Source: Rhopalosiphum padi | Lineage: Eukaryota; Arthropoda; Insecta; Hemiptera; Aphididae | Length of the DNA: 64,000 nt | Direction of reading: 5' to 3' | Assembly (NCBI RefSeq): GCF_020882245.1 | Contig: NW_026869996.1 | Location: 8,730,969 to 8,794,968 of the forward strand | Shown: piece after piece, positions 1-14,583 of the stretch | Position numbering within the stretch: the stretch's first letter is position 1 | How the letters are laid out: each line of letters starts with the position of its first letter | Translations under genes and position numbers: made by a program | The notes under the pieces: model-generated | What the model saw: only the letters and a program-made list of their open reading frames with translations | What the model was told of the DNA's origin: nothing | Databases searched by the model: none

Positions 1-3000
1 CTACCCCCAATAATAACCGATATAAATCCATCAAATTAATTAAATTTAACATTTTTCCTTAACAACCCCCAATAATAAACTATTTAAAACCATCAAATAC
101 ATTAAATTTAACATTTTTCCTTAACAACCCCCAATAATAAACGATTTAAAACCATCAAATAAATTAAATTTATCATTTTTCCTTAACAAACCCCCATCAT
201 AAATTCTTAAAAACCAGAAATTTCCTTAAAATGTATTAAAAAAAACATAAATTCATCAAAAAACCCCATAATAATTGATTTAAATCCGTCAAATAAATTA
301 AATTTAACATTTTTCCTTAACAACCCCAATAATAAACGATTTAAAACCATCAAATAAATTAAATTTAACATTTTTCCTTAACAACCCCCCATAATAAATG
401 ATTAAAAACCAGAAATTTCCTTAAAATGTATTAAAAAAACCATTAATTCATCAAAAAAAACCCATAATAATTGATTTAAATCCATCAATTAAATTAAATT
501 TAACATTTTTCCTTAACAACACCCATAATAAATGATTAAAAACCAGAAATTTCATTAAAATGTATTAAAAAAACCATTAATTCGTCAAAAAACCCCATAA
601 TAATTGATTTAAATCCATCAAATAAATTAAATTTAACATTTTTCCTTAACAAACCCCTATAATAAATTATTAAAAACCAGAAATTTCCTTAAAATGTATT
701 AAAAAAACCATTAATTCATCAAAAAAACCCATAATAATTGATTTAAATCTTTGAAATAAATTAAATTTAACATTTTACCTTAACAACCCCCCATAATATA
801 TGATTAAAAACCAGAAATTTCCTTAAAATTTATTAAAAAAAACCATTAATTCATCAAAAAACCACATAATAATTGATTTATATCCATCAAATAAATTAAA
901 TTTAACATTTTTCCTTAACAACCCCCAATAATAACCGATTTAAAACCATCAAATACATTAAATTTAACATTTTTCCTTAACAACCCCCAATAATAAACGA
1001 TTTAAATCCATCAATTATATTAAATTTAACATTTTTCCTTAACAACCCCCCATAATAAATGATTAAAAACCAGAAATTTCCTAAAAATGTATTAAAAATA
1101 CCATAAATTCATCAAAAAACCCCATAAAAACCGCTTTAAATCCATCAAATAAATTAAATTTAACATTTTTCCTTAACAACCCCCAATAATAAAGATTTAA
1201 AACCATTGAATACATTAAATTTAACATTTTTCCTTAACTACCCCCAATAATAACCGATATAAATCCATCAAATTAATTAAATTTAACATTTTTCCTTAAC
1301 AACCCCCAATAATAAACTATTTAAAACCATCAAATACATTAAATTTAACATTTTTCCTTAACAACCCCCAATAATAAACGATTTAAAACCATCAAATAAA
1401 TTAAATTTATCATTTTTCCTTAACAAACCCCCATCATAAATTCTTAAAAACCAGAAATTTCCTTAAAATGTATTAAAAAAAACATAAATTCATCAAAAAA
1501 ACCCCATAATAATTGATTTAAATCCGTCAAATAAATTAAATTTAACATTTTTCCTTAACAACCCCAATAATAAACGATTTAAAACCATCAAATAAATTAA
1601 ATTTAACATTTTTCCTTAACAACCCCCCATAATAAATGATTAAAAACCAGAAATTTCCTTAAAATGTATTAAAAAAACCATTAATTCATCAAAAAACCCC
1701 ATAATAATTGATTTAAATCCATCAAATACATTAAATTTAACATTTTTCCTTAACAACCCCCCATAATAAATGATTAAAAACCAGAAATTTCCTAAAAATG
1801 TATTAAAAATACCATTAATTCATCAAAAAACCCCATAAAAACCGCTTTAAATCCATCAAATAAATTAAATTTAACATTTTTCCTTAACAACCCCCAATAA
1901 TAAAGATTTAAAACCATTGAATACATTAAATTTAACATTTTTCCTTAACTACCCCCAATAATAACCGATATAAATCCATCAAATTAATTAAATTTAACAT
2001 TTTTCCTTAACAACCCCCAATAAAAACTATTTAAAACCATCAAATACATTAAATTTAACATTTTTCCTTAACAACCCCCCATAATAAATGATTAAAAACC
2101 AGAAATTTCCTTAAAATGTATTAAAAAAACCATTAATTCATCAAAAAACCCCATAATAATTGATTTAAATCCATCAAATAAATTAAATTTAACATTTTTC
2201 CTTAACAAACCCCCATAATAAATTATTAAAAACCAGAAATTTCCTTAAAATGTATTAAAAAAACCATTAATTCATCAAAAAAAACCCATAATAATTGATT
2301 TAAATCTTTGAAATAAATTAAATTTAACATTTTTTCCTTAACAACCCCCCATAATAAATGATTAAAAACCAGAAATTTCCTTAAAATTTATTAAAAAAAC
2401 CATTAATTCATCAAAAAACCCCATAATAATTGATTTAAATCCATCAAATAAATTAAATTTAACATTTTTCCTTAACAAACCCCCATAATAAATTATTAAA
2501 AACCAGAAATTTCCTTAAAATGTATTAAAAAAACCATTAATTCATCAAAAAACCCCTATAATAATTGATTTAAATCCATCAATTATATTAAATTTAACAT
2601 TTTTCGTTAACAACCCCCCATAATAAATGATTAAAAACCAGAAATTTCCTAAAAATGTATTAAAAATACCATTAATTCATCAAAAAACCCCATAAAAACC
2701 GCTTTAAATCCATCAAATAAATTAAATTTAACATTTTTCCTTAACAACCCCCAATAATAAAGATTTAAAACCATTGAATACATTAAATTTAACATTTTTC
2801 CTTAACTACCCCCAATAATAACCGATATAAATCCATCAAATTAATTAAATTTAACATTTTTCCTTAACAACCCCCAATAATAAACTATTTAAAACCATCA
2901 AATACATTAAATTTAACATTTTTCCTTAACAACCCCCCATAATAAATGATTAAAAACCAGAAATTTCCTAAAAATGTATTAAAAATACCATTAATTCATC

Positions 3001-6000
3001 AAAAAACCCCATAAAAACCGCTTTAAATCCATCAAATAAATTAAATTTAACATTTTTCCTTAACAACCCCCAATAATAAAGATTTAAAACCATTGAATAC
3101 ATTAAATTTAACATTTTTCCTTAACTACCCCCAATAATAACCGATATAAATCCATCAAATTAATTAAATTTAACATTTTTCCTTAACAACCCCCAATAAT
3201 AAACTATTTAAAACCATCAAATAAATTAAATTTAACATTTTTCCTTAACAACCCCCAATAATAAACGATTTAAAACCATCAAATAAATTAAATTTAACAT
3301 TTTTCCTTAACAACCCCCAATAATAAACGATTTAAAACCATCAAATAAATTAAATTTATCATTTTTCCTTAACAAACCCCCATCATAAATGTTTAAAAAC
3401 CAGAATTTTCTTTAATATGTATTAAAAAAAACCATTAATTCATCAAAAAAAACCCATAATAATTGATTTAAATCCGTCAAATAAATTAAATTTAACATTT
3501 TTCCTTAACAACCCCAATAATAAACGATTTAAAACCATCAAATAAATTAAATTTAACATTTTTCCTTAACAACCCCCCATAATAAATGATTAAAATCCAG
3601 AAATTTCCTTAAAATGTATTAAAAAAAACCATTAATTCATCAAAAAACCCCATAATAATTGATTTAAATCCATCAAATAAATTAAATTTAACATTTTTCC
3701 TTAACAAACCCCCATAATAAATTCTTAAAAACCAGAAATTTCCTTAAAATGTATTAAAAAAAAACATAAATTCATCAAAAAACCCCATAATAATTGATTT
3801 AAATCCGTCAAATAAATTAAATTTAACATTTTTCCTTAACAACCCCAATAATAAACGATTTAAAACCATCAAATAAATTAAATTTAACATTTTTCCTTAA
3901 CAACCCCCAATAATAAAGATTTAAAACCATTGAATACATTAAATTTAACATTTTTCCTTAACTACCCCCAATAATAACCGATATAAATCCATCAAATTAA
4001 TTAAATTTAACATTTTTCCTTAACAACCCCCAATAATAAACTATTTAAAACCATCAAATACATTAAATTTAACATTTTTCCTTAACAACCCCCCATAATA
4101 AATGATTAAAAACCAGAAATTTCCTTAAAATGTATTAAAAAAAACCATTAATTCATCAAAAAAAACCCATAATAATTGATTTAAATCCATCAAATAAATT
4201 AAATTTAAGATTTTTCCTTAACAACCCCCAATAATAACCGATTTAAAACCATCAAATACATTAAATTTAACATTTTTCATTAACAACCCCCAATAATAAA
4301 CGATTTAAAACCAGAAATTTCCTTAAAATGTATTAAAAAAACCATTAATTCATCAAAAAAACCCATAATAATTGATTTAAATCCATCAATTAAATTAAAT
4401 TTAACATTTTTCCTTAACAACCCCCATAATAAATGATTAAAAACCAGAAATTTCATTAAAATGTATTAAAAAAACCATTAATTCGTCAAAAAACCCCATA
4501 ATAATTGATTTAAATCCATCAAATAAATTAAATTTAACATTTTTCCTTAACAAACCCCTATAATAAATTATTAAAAACCAGAAATTTCCTTAAAATGTAT
4601 TAAAAAAACCATTAATTCATCAAAAAAACCCATAATAATTGATTTAAATCTTTGAAATAAATTAAATTTAACATTTTACCTTAACAACCCCCCATAATAT
4701 ATGATTAAAAACCAGAAATTTCCTTAAAATTTATTAAAAAAACCATTAATTCATCAAAAAACCCCATAATAATTGATTTAAATCCATCAAATAAATTAAA
4801 TTTAACATTTTTCCTTAACAAACCCCCATAATAAATTATTAAAAACCAGAAATTTCCTTAAAATGTATTAAAAAAACCATTAATTCATCAAAAAACCCCT
4901 ATAATAATTGATTTAAATCCATCAATTATATTAAATTTAACATTTTTCGTTAACAACCCCCCATAATAAATGATTAAAAACCAGAAATTTCCTAAAAATG
5001 TATTAAAAATACCATTAATTCATCAAAAAACCCCATAAAAACCGCTTTAAATCCATCAAATAAATTAAATTTAACATTTTTCCTTAACAACCCCCAATAA
5101 TAAAGATTTAAAACCATTGAATACATTAAAATTAACATTTTTCCTTAACTACCCCCAATAATAACCGATATAAATCCATCAAATTAATTAAATTTAACAT
5201 TTTTCCTTAACAAACCCCCATAATAAATTCTTAAAAACCAGAAATTTCCTTAAAATGTATTAAAAAAAACATAAATTCATCAAAAAACCCCATAATAATT
5301 GATTTAAATCCGTCAAATAAATTAAATTTAACATTTTTCCTTAACAACCCCAATAATAAACGATTTAAAACCATCAAATAAATTAAATTTAACATTTTTC
5401 CTTAACAACCCCCAATAATAAAGATTTAAAACCATTGAATACATTAAATTTAACATTTTTCCTTAACTACCCCCAATAATAACCGATATAAATCCATCAA
5501 ATTAATTAAATTTAACATTTTTCCTTAACAACCCCCAATAATAAACTATTTAAAACCATCAAATACATTAAATTTAACATTTTTCCTTAACAACCCCCCA
5601 TAATAAATGATTAAAAACCAGAAATTTCCTTAAAATGTATTAAAAAAACCATTAATTCATCAAAAAAAACCCATAATAATTGATTTAAATCCATCAAATA
5701 AATTAAATTTAAGATTTTTCCTTAACAACCCCCAATAATAACCGATTTAAAACCATCAAATACATTAAATTTAACATTTTTCATTAACAACCCCCAATAA
5801 TAAACGATTTAAAACCAGAAATTTCCTTAAAATGTATTAAAAAAACCATTAATTCATCAAAAAAACCCATAATAATTGATTTAAATCCATCAATTAAATT
5901 AAATTTAACATTTTTCCTTAACAACCCCCATAATAAATGATTAAAAACCAGAAATTTCATTAAAATGTATTAAAAAACCATTAATTCGTCAAAAAACCCC

Positions 6001-6053
6001 ATAATAATTGATTTAAAACCATTGAATACATTAAATTTAACATTTTTCCTTAA

Positions 6054-9000
6054 CTACCCCCAATAATAACCGATATAAATCCATCAAATTAATTAAATTT
6101 AACATTTTTCCTTAACAACCCCCAATAATAAACTATTTAAAACCATCAAATACATTAAATTTAACATTTTTCCTTAACAACCCCCAATAATAAACGATTT
6201 AAAACCATCAAATAAATTAAATTTATCATTTTTCCTTAACAAACCCCCATCATAAATTCTTAAAAACCAGAAATTTCCTTAAAATGTATTAAAAAAAAAC
6301 ATAAATTCATCAAAAAAACCCCATAATAATTGATTTAAATCCGTCAAATAAATTAAATTTAACATTTTTCCTTAACAACCCCAATAATAAACGATTTAAA
6401 ACCATCAAATAAATTAAATTTAACATTTTTCCTTAACAACCCCCCATAATAAATGATTAAAAACCAGAAATTTCCTTAAAATGTATTAAAAAAACCATTA
6501 ATTCATCAAAAAAACCCCATAATAATTGATTTAAATCCATCAAATAAATTAAATTTAACATTTTTCCTTAACAAACCCCCATAATAAATTCTTAAAAACC
6601 AGAAATTTCCTTAAAATGTATTAAAAAAAACATAAATTCATCAAAAAACCCCATAATAATTGATTTAAATCCGTCAAATAAATTAAATTTAACATTTTTC
6701 CTTAACAACCCCAATAATAAACGATTTAAAACCATCAAATAAATTAAATTTAACATTTTTCCTTAACAACCCCCAATAATAAACGATTTAAAACCATCAA
6801 ATAAATTAAATTTATCATTTTTCCTTAACAAACCCCCATCATAAATGTTTAAAAACCAGAATTTTCTTTAATATGTATTAAAAAATCCATTAATTCATCA
6901 AAAAAAACCCATAATAATTGATTTAAATCCATCAAATAAATTAAATTTAACATTTTTCCTTAACAACCCCCAATAATAACCGATTTAAAACCATCAAATA
7001 CATTAAATTTAACATTTTTCCTTAACAAACCCCCATAATAAATGATTATAAACCAGAAATTTCCTTAAAATGTATTAAAAAAACCATTAATTCATCAAAA
7101 AAAACCCCATAATAATTGATTTAAATCCATCAATTATATTCAATTTAACATTTTTCCTTAACAACCCCCCATAATAAATGATTAAAAACCAGAAATTTCG
7201 TAAAAATGTATTAAAAATACCATTAATTCATCAAAAAACCCCATAAAAACCGCTTTAAATCCATCAAATAAATTAAATTTAACATTTTTCCTTAACAACC
7301 CCCAATAATAAAGATTTAAAACCATTGAATACATTAAATTTAACATTTTTCCTTAACTACCCCCAATAATAACCGATATAAATCCATCAAATTATTTAAA
7401 TTTAACATTTTTCCTTAACAACCCCCAATAATAAACTATTTAAAACCATCAAATACATTAAATTTAACATTTTTCCTTAACAACCCCCCATAATAAATGA
7501 TTAAAAACCAGAAATTTCCTTAAAATGTATTAAAAAAAACCATTAATTCATCAAAAAACCCCATAATAATTGATTTAAATCCGTCAAATAAATTAAATTT
7601 AACATTTTTCCTTAACAACCCCCAATAATAAACGATTTAAAACCATCAAATAAATTAAATTTAACATTTTTCCTTAACAACCCCCAATAATAAACGATTT
7701 AAAACCATCAAATAAATTAAATTTATCATTTTTCCTTAACAAACCCCCATCATAAATGTTTAAAAACCAGAATTTTCTTTAATATGTATTAAAAAAACCA
7801 TTAATTCATCAAAAAAAAACCCATAATAATTGATTTAAATCCATCAAATAAATTAAATTTAAGATTTTTCCTTAACAACCCCCAATAATAACCGATTTAA
7901 AACCATCAAATACATTAAATTTAACATTTTTCATTAACAACCCCCAATAATAAACGATTTAAAACCAGAAATTTCCTTAAAATGTATTAAAAAAACCATT
8001 AATTCATCAAAAAAACCCATAATAATTGATTTAAATCCATCAATTAAATTAAATTTAACATTTTTCCTTAACAACCCCCATAATAAATGATTAAAAACCA
8101 GAAATTTCATTAAAATGTATTAAAAAAACCATTAATTCGTCAAAAAACCCCATAATAATTGATTTAAATCCATCAAATAAATTAAATTTAACATTTTTCC
8201 TTAACAAACCCCTATAATAAATTATTAAAAACCAGAAATTTCCTTAAAATGTATTAAAAAAACCATTAATTCATCAAAAAAACCCATAATAATTGATTTA
8301 AATCTTTGAAATAAATTAAATTTAACATTTTACCTTAACAACCCCCCATAATATATGATTAAAAACCAGAAATTTCCTTAAAATTTATTAAAAAAAACCA
8401 TTAATTCATCAAAAAAACCACATAATAATTGATTTATATCCATCAAATAAATTAAATTTAACATTTTTCCTTAACAACCCCCAATAATAACCGATTTAAA
8501 ACCATCAAATACATTAAATTTAACATTTTTCCTTAACAACCCCCAATAATAAACGATTTAAATCCATCAATTATATTAAATTTAACATTTTTCCTTAACA
8601 ACCCCCCATAATAAATGATTAAAAACCAGAAATTTCCTAAAAATGTATTAAAAATACCATAAATTCATCAAAAAACCCCATAAAAACCGCTTTAAATCCA
8701 TCAAATAAATTAAATTTAACATTTTTCCTTAACAAACCCCAATAATAAAGATTTAAAACCATTGAATACATTAAATTTAACATTTTTCCTTAACTACCCC
8801 CAATAATAACCGATATAAATCCATCAAATTAATTAAATTTAACATTTTTCCTTAACAACCCCCAATAATAAACTATTTAAAACCATCAAATACATTAAAT
8901 TTAACATTTTTCCTTAACAACCCCCCATAATAAATGATTAAAAACCAGAAATTTCCTAAAAATGTATTAAAAATACCATTAATTCATCAAAAAAACCCCA

Positions 9001-10348
9001 TAAAAACCGCTTTAAATCCATCAAATAAATTAAATTTAACATTTTTCCTTAACAACCCCCAATAATAAAGATTTAAAACCATTGAATACATTAAATTTAA
9101 CATTTTTCCTTAACTACCCCCAATAATAACCGATATAAATCCATCAAATTAATTAAATTTAACATTTTTCCTTAACAACCCCCAATAATAAACTATTTAA
9201 AACCATCAAATACATTAAATTTAACATTTTTCCTTAACAACCCCCCATAATAAATGATTAAAAACCAGAAATTTCCTTAAAATGTATTAAAAAAACCATT
9301 AATTCATCAAAAAACCCCATAATAATTGATTTAAATCCATCAAATAAATTAAATTTAACATTTTTCCTTAACAAACCCCCATAATAAATTATTAAAAACC
9401 AGAAATTTCCTTAAAATGTATTAAAAAAACCATTAATTCATCAAAAAAACCCATAATAATTGATTTAAATCTTTGAAATAAATTAAATTTAACATTTTTC
9501 CTTAACAACCCCCCATAATAAATGATTAAAAACCAGAAATTTCCTTAAAATTTATTAAAAAAACCATTAATTCATCAAAAAACCCCATAATAATTGATTT
9601 AAATCCATCAAATAAATTAAATTTAACATTTTTCCTTAACAACCCCAATAATAAACGATTTAAAACCATCAAATAAATTAAATTTAACATTTTTCCTTAA
9701 CAACCCCCAATAATAAAGATTTAAAACCATTGAATACATTAAATTTAACATTTTTCCTTAACTACCCCCAATAATAACCGATATAAATCCATCAAATTAA
9801 TTAAATTTAACATTTTTCCTTAACAACCCCCAATAATAAACTATTTAAAACCATCAAATACATTAAATTTAACATTTTTCCTTAACAACCCCCCATAATA
9901 AATGATTAAAAACCAGAAATTTCCTTAAAATGTATTAAAAAAACCATTAATTCATCAAAAAAAACCCATAATAATTGATTTAAATCCATCAAATAAATTA
10001 AATTTAAGATTTTTCCTTAACAACCCCCAATAATAACCGATTTAAAACCATCAAATACATTAAATTTAACATTTTTCATTAACAACCCCCAATAATAAAC
10101 GATTTAAAACCAGAAATTTCCTTAAAATGTATTAAAAAAACCATTAATTCATCAAAAAAACCCATAATAATTGATTTAAATCCATCAATTAAATTAAATT
10201 TAACATTTTTCCTTAACAACCCCCATAATAAATGATTAAAAACCAGAAATTTCATTAAAATGTATTAAAAAACCATTAATTCGTCAAAAAACCCCATAAT
10301 AATTGATTTAAAACCATTGAATACATTAAATTTAACATTTTTCCTTAA
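6054..10348. repeat. Satellite 1 higher-order block, copy 1 (4,295 bp)
   Basis: The block starts at the variant CTACCCCCAATAATAACCG. About 3.6 kb of it (to ~9640) recurs with the same order of variant monomers from 10349 to ~13935. Shared markers include the rare AATTATATTCAATTT variant at ~7132 and ~11426. The last ~0.7 kb differs between the copies, so this is a related block rather than an exact one. Confidence 0.75.
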
Positions 10349-13300
10349 CTACCCCCCAATAATAACCGATATAAATCCATCAAATTAATTAAATTTAACA
10401 TTTTTCCTTAACAACCCCCAATAATAAACTATTTAAAACCATCAAATACATTAAATTTAACATTTTTCCTTAACAACCCCCAATAATAAACGATTTAAAA
10501 CCATCAAATAAATTAAATTTATCATTTTTCCTTAACAAACCCCCATCATAAATTCTTAAAAACCAGAAATTTCCTTAAAATGTATTAAAAAAAACATAAA
10601 TTCATCAAAAAACCCCATAATAATTGATTTAAATCCGTCAAATAAATTAAATTTAACATTTTTCCTTAACAACCCCAATAATAAACGATTTAAAACCATC
10701 AAATAAATTAAATTTAACATTTTTCCTTAACAACCCCCCATAATAAATGATTAAAAACCAGAAATTTCCTTAAAATGTATTAAAAAAAACCATTAATTCA
10801 TCAAAAAACCCCATAATAATTGATTTAAATCCATCAAATAAATTAAATTTAACATTTTTCCTTAACAAACCCCCATAATAAATTCTTAAAAACCAGAAAT
10901 TTCCTTAAAATGTATTAAAAAAAACATAAATTCATCAAAAAAACCCCATAATAATTGATTTAAATCCGTCAAATAAATTAAATTTAACATTTTTCCTTAA
11001 CAACCCCAATAATAAACGATTTAAAACCATCAAATAAATTAAATTTAACATTTTTCCTTAACAACCCCCAATAATAAACGATTTAAAACCATCAAATAAA
11101 TTAAATTTATCATTTTTCCTTAACAAACCCCCATCATAAATGTTTAAAAACCAGAATTTTCTTTAATATGTATTAAAAAATCCATTAATTCATCAAAAAA
11201 ACCCATAATAATTGATTTAAATCCATCAAATAAATTAAATTTAACATTTTTCCTTAACAACCCCCAATAATAACCGATTTAAAACCATCAAATACATTAA
11301 ATTTAACATTTTTCCTTAACAAACCCCCATAATAAATGATTATAAACCAGAAATTTCCTTAAAATGTATTAAAAAAAACCATTAATTCATCAAAAAAACC
11401 CCATAATAATTGATTTAAATCCATCAATTATATTCAATTTAACATTTTTCCTTAACAACCCCCCATAATAAATGATTAAAAACCAGAAATTTCGTAAAAA
11501 TGTATTAAAAATACCATTAATTCATCAAAAAACCCCATAAAAACCGCTTTAAATCCATCAAATAAATTAAATTTAACATTTTTCCTTAACAACCCCCAAT
11601 AATAAAGATTTAAAACCATTGAATACATTAAATTTAACATTTTTCCTTAACTACCCCCAATAATAACCGATATAAATCCATCAAATTATTTAAATTTAAC
11701 ATTTTTCCTTAACAACCCCCAATAATAAACTATTTAAAACCATCAAATACATTAAATTTAACATTTTTCCTTAACAACCCCCCATAATAAATGATTAAAA
11801 ACCAGAAATTTCCTTAAAATGTATTAAAAAAACCATTAATTCATCAAAAAACCCCATAATAATTGATTTAAATCCGTCAAATAAATTAAATTTAACATTT
11901 TTCCTTAACAACCCCCAATAATAAACGATTTAAAACCATCAAATAAATTAAATTTAACATTTTTCCTTAACAACCCCCAATAATAAACGATTTAAAACCA
12001 TCAAATAAATTAAATTTATCATTTTTCCTTAACAAACCCCCATCATAAATGTTTAAAAACCAGAATTTTCTTTAATATGTATTAAAAAAACCATTAATTC
12101 ATCAAAAAAAAACCCATAATAATTGATTTAAATCCATCAAATAAATTAAATTTAAGATTTTTCCTTAACAACCCCCAATAATAACCGATTTAAAACCATC
12201 AAATACATTAAATTTAACATTTTTCATTAACAACCCCCAATAATAAACGATTTAAAACCAGAAATTTCCTTAAAATGTATTAAAAAAAACCATTAATTCA
12301 TCAAAAAAAACCCATAATAATTGATTTAAATCCATCAATTAAATTAAATTTAACATTTTTCCTTAACAACCCCCATAATAAATGATTAAAAACCAGAAAT
12401 TTCATTAAAATGTATTAAAAAAACCATTAATTCGTCAAAAAACCCCATAATAATTGATTTAAATCCATCAAATAAATTAAATTTAACATTTTTCCTTAAC
12501 AAACCCCTATAATAAATTATTAAAAACCAGAAATTTCCTTAAAATGTATTAAAAAAACCATTAATTCATCAAAAAAACCCATAATAATTGATTTAAATCT
12601 TTGAAATAAATTAAATTTAACATTTTACCTTAACAACCCCCCATAATATATGATTAAAAACCAGAAATTTCCTTAAAATTTATTAAAAAAACCATTAATT
12701 CATCAAAAAACCACATAATAATTGATTTATATCCATCAAATAAATTAAATTTAACATTTTTCCTTAACAACCCCCAATAATAACCGATTTAAAACCATCA
12801 AATACATTAAATTTAACATTTTTCCTTAACAACCCCCAATAATAAACGATTTAAATCCATCAATTATATTAAATTTAACATTTTTCCTTAACAACCCCCC
12901 ATAATAAATGATTAAAAACCAGAAATTTCCTAAAAATGTATTAAAAATACCATAAATTCATCAAAAAACCCCATAAAAACCGCTTTAAATCCATCAAATA
13001 AATTAAATTTAACATTTTTCCTTAACAAACCCCAATAATAAAGATTTAAAACCATTGAATACATTAAATTTAACATTTTTCCTTAACTACCCCCAATAAT
13101 AACCGATATAAATCCATCAAATTAATTAAATTTAACATTTTTCCTTAACAACCCCCAATAATAAACTATTTAAAACCATCAAATACATTAAATTTAACAT
13201 TTTTCCTTAACAACCCCCCATAATAAATGATTAAAAACCAGAAATTTCCTAAAAATGTATTAAAAATACCATTAATTCATCAAAAAAACCCCATAAAAAC

Positions 13301-14583
13301 CGCTTTAAATCCATCAAATAAATTAAATTTAACATTTTTCCTTAACAACCCCCAATAATAAAGATTTAAAACCATTGAATACATTAAATTTAACATTTTT
13401 CCTTAACTACCCCCAATAATAACCGATATAAATCCATCAAATTAATTAAATTTAACATTTTTCCTTAACAACCCCCAATAATAAACTATTTAAAACCATC
13501 AAATACATTAAATTTAACATTTTTCCTTAACAACCCCCCATAATAAATGATTAAAAACCAGAAATTTCCTTAAAATGTATTAAAAAAACCATTAATTCAT
13601 CAAAAAACCCCATAATAATTGATTTAAATCCATCAAATAAATTAAATTTAACATTTTTCCTTAACAAACCCCCATAATAAATTATTAAAAACCAGAAATT
13701 TCCTTAAAATGTATTAAAAAAACCATTAATTCATCAAAAAAAACCCATAATAATTGATTTAAATCTTTGAAATAAATTAAATTTAACATTTTTCCTTAAC
13801 AACCCCCCATAATAAATGATTAAAAACCAGAAATTTCCTTAAAATTTATTAAAAAAACCATTAATTCATCAAAAAACCCCATAATAATTGATTTAAATCC
13901 ATCAAATAAATTAAATTTAACATTTTTCCTTAACAAACCCCCATAATAAATTATTAAAAACCAGAAATTTCCTTAAAATGTATTAAAAAAAACCATTAAT
14001 TCATCAAAAAAACCCCTATAATAATTGATTTAAATCCATCAATTATATTAAATTTAACATTTTTCGTTAACAACCCCCCATAATAAATGATTAAAAACCA
14101 GAAATTTCCTAAAAATGTATTAAAAATACCATTAATTCATCAAAAAACCCCATAAAAACCGCTTTAAATCCATCAAATAAATTAAATTTAACATTTTTCC
14201 TTAACAACCCCCAATAATAAAGATTTAAAACCATTGAATACATTAAATTTAACATTTTTCCTTAACTACCCCCAATAATAACCGATATAAATCCATCAAA
14301 TTAATTAAATTTAACATTTTTCCTTAACAACCCCCAATAATAAACTATTTAAAACCATCAAATACATTAAATTTAACATTTTTCCTTAACAACCCCCCAT
14401 AATAAATGATTAAAAACCAGAAATTTCCTAAAAATGTATAAAAATACCATTAATTCATCAAAAAACCCCATAAAAACCGCTTTAAATCCATCAAATAAAT
14501 TAAATTTAACATTTTTCCTTAACAACCCCCAATAATAAAGATTTAAAACCATTGAATACATTAAATTTAACATTTTTCCTTAA
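10349..14583. repeat. Satellite 1 higher-order block, copy 2 (4,235 bp)
   Basis: Same start variant and order of marked monomers as the block before it. AAGATTTTTCC lies ~1,805 bp from the block start in this copy and the one before, and ~1,804 bp in the one after. A single-base deletion near 14439 opens a meaningless minus-strand frame. Confidence 0.7.
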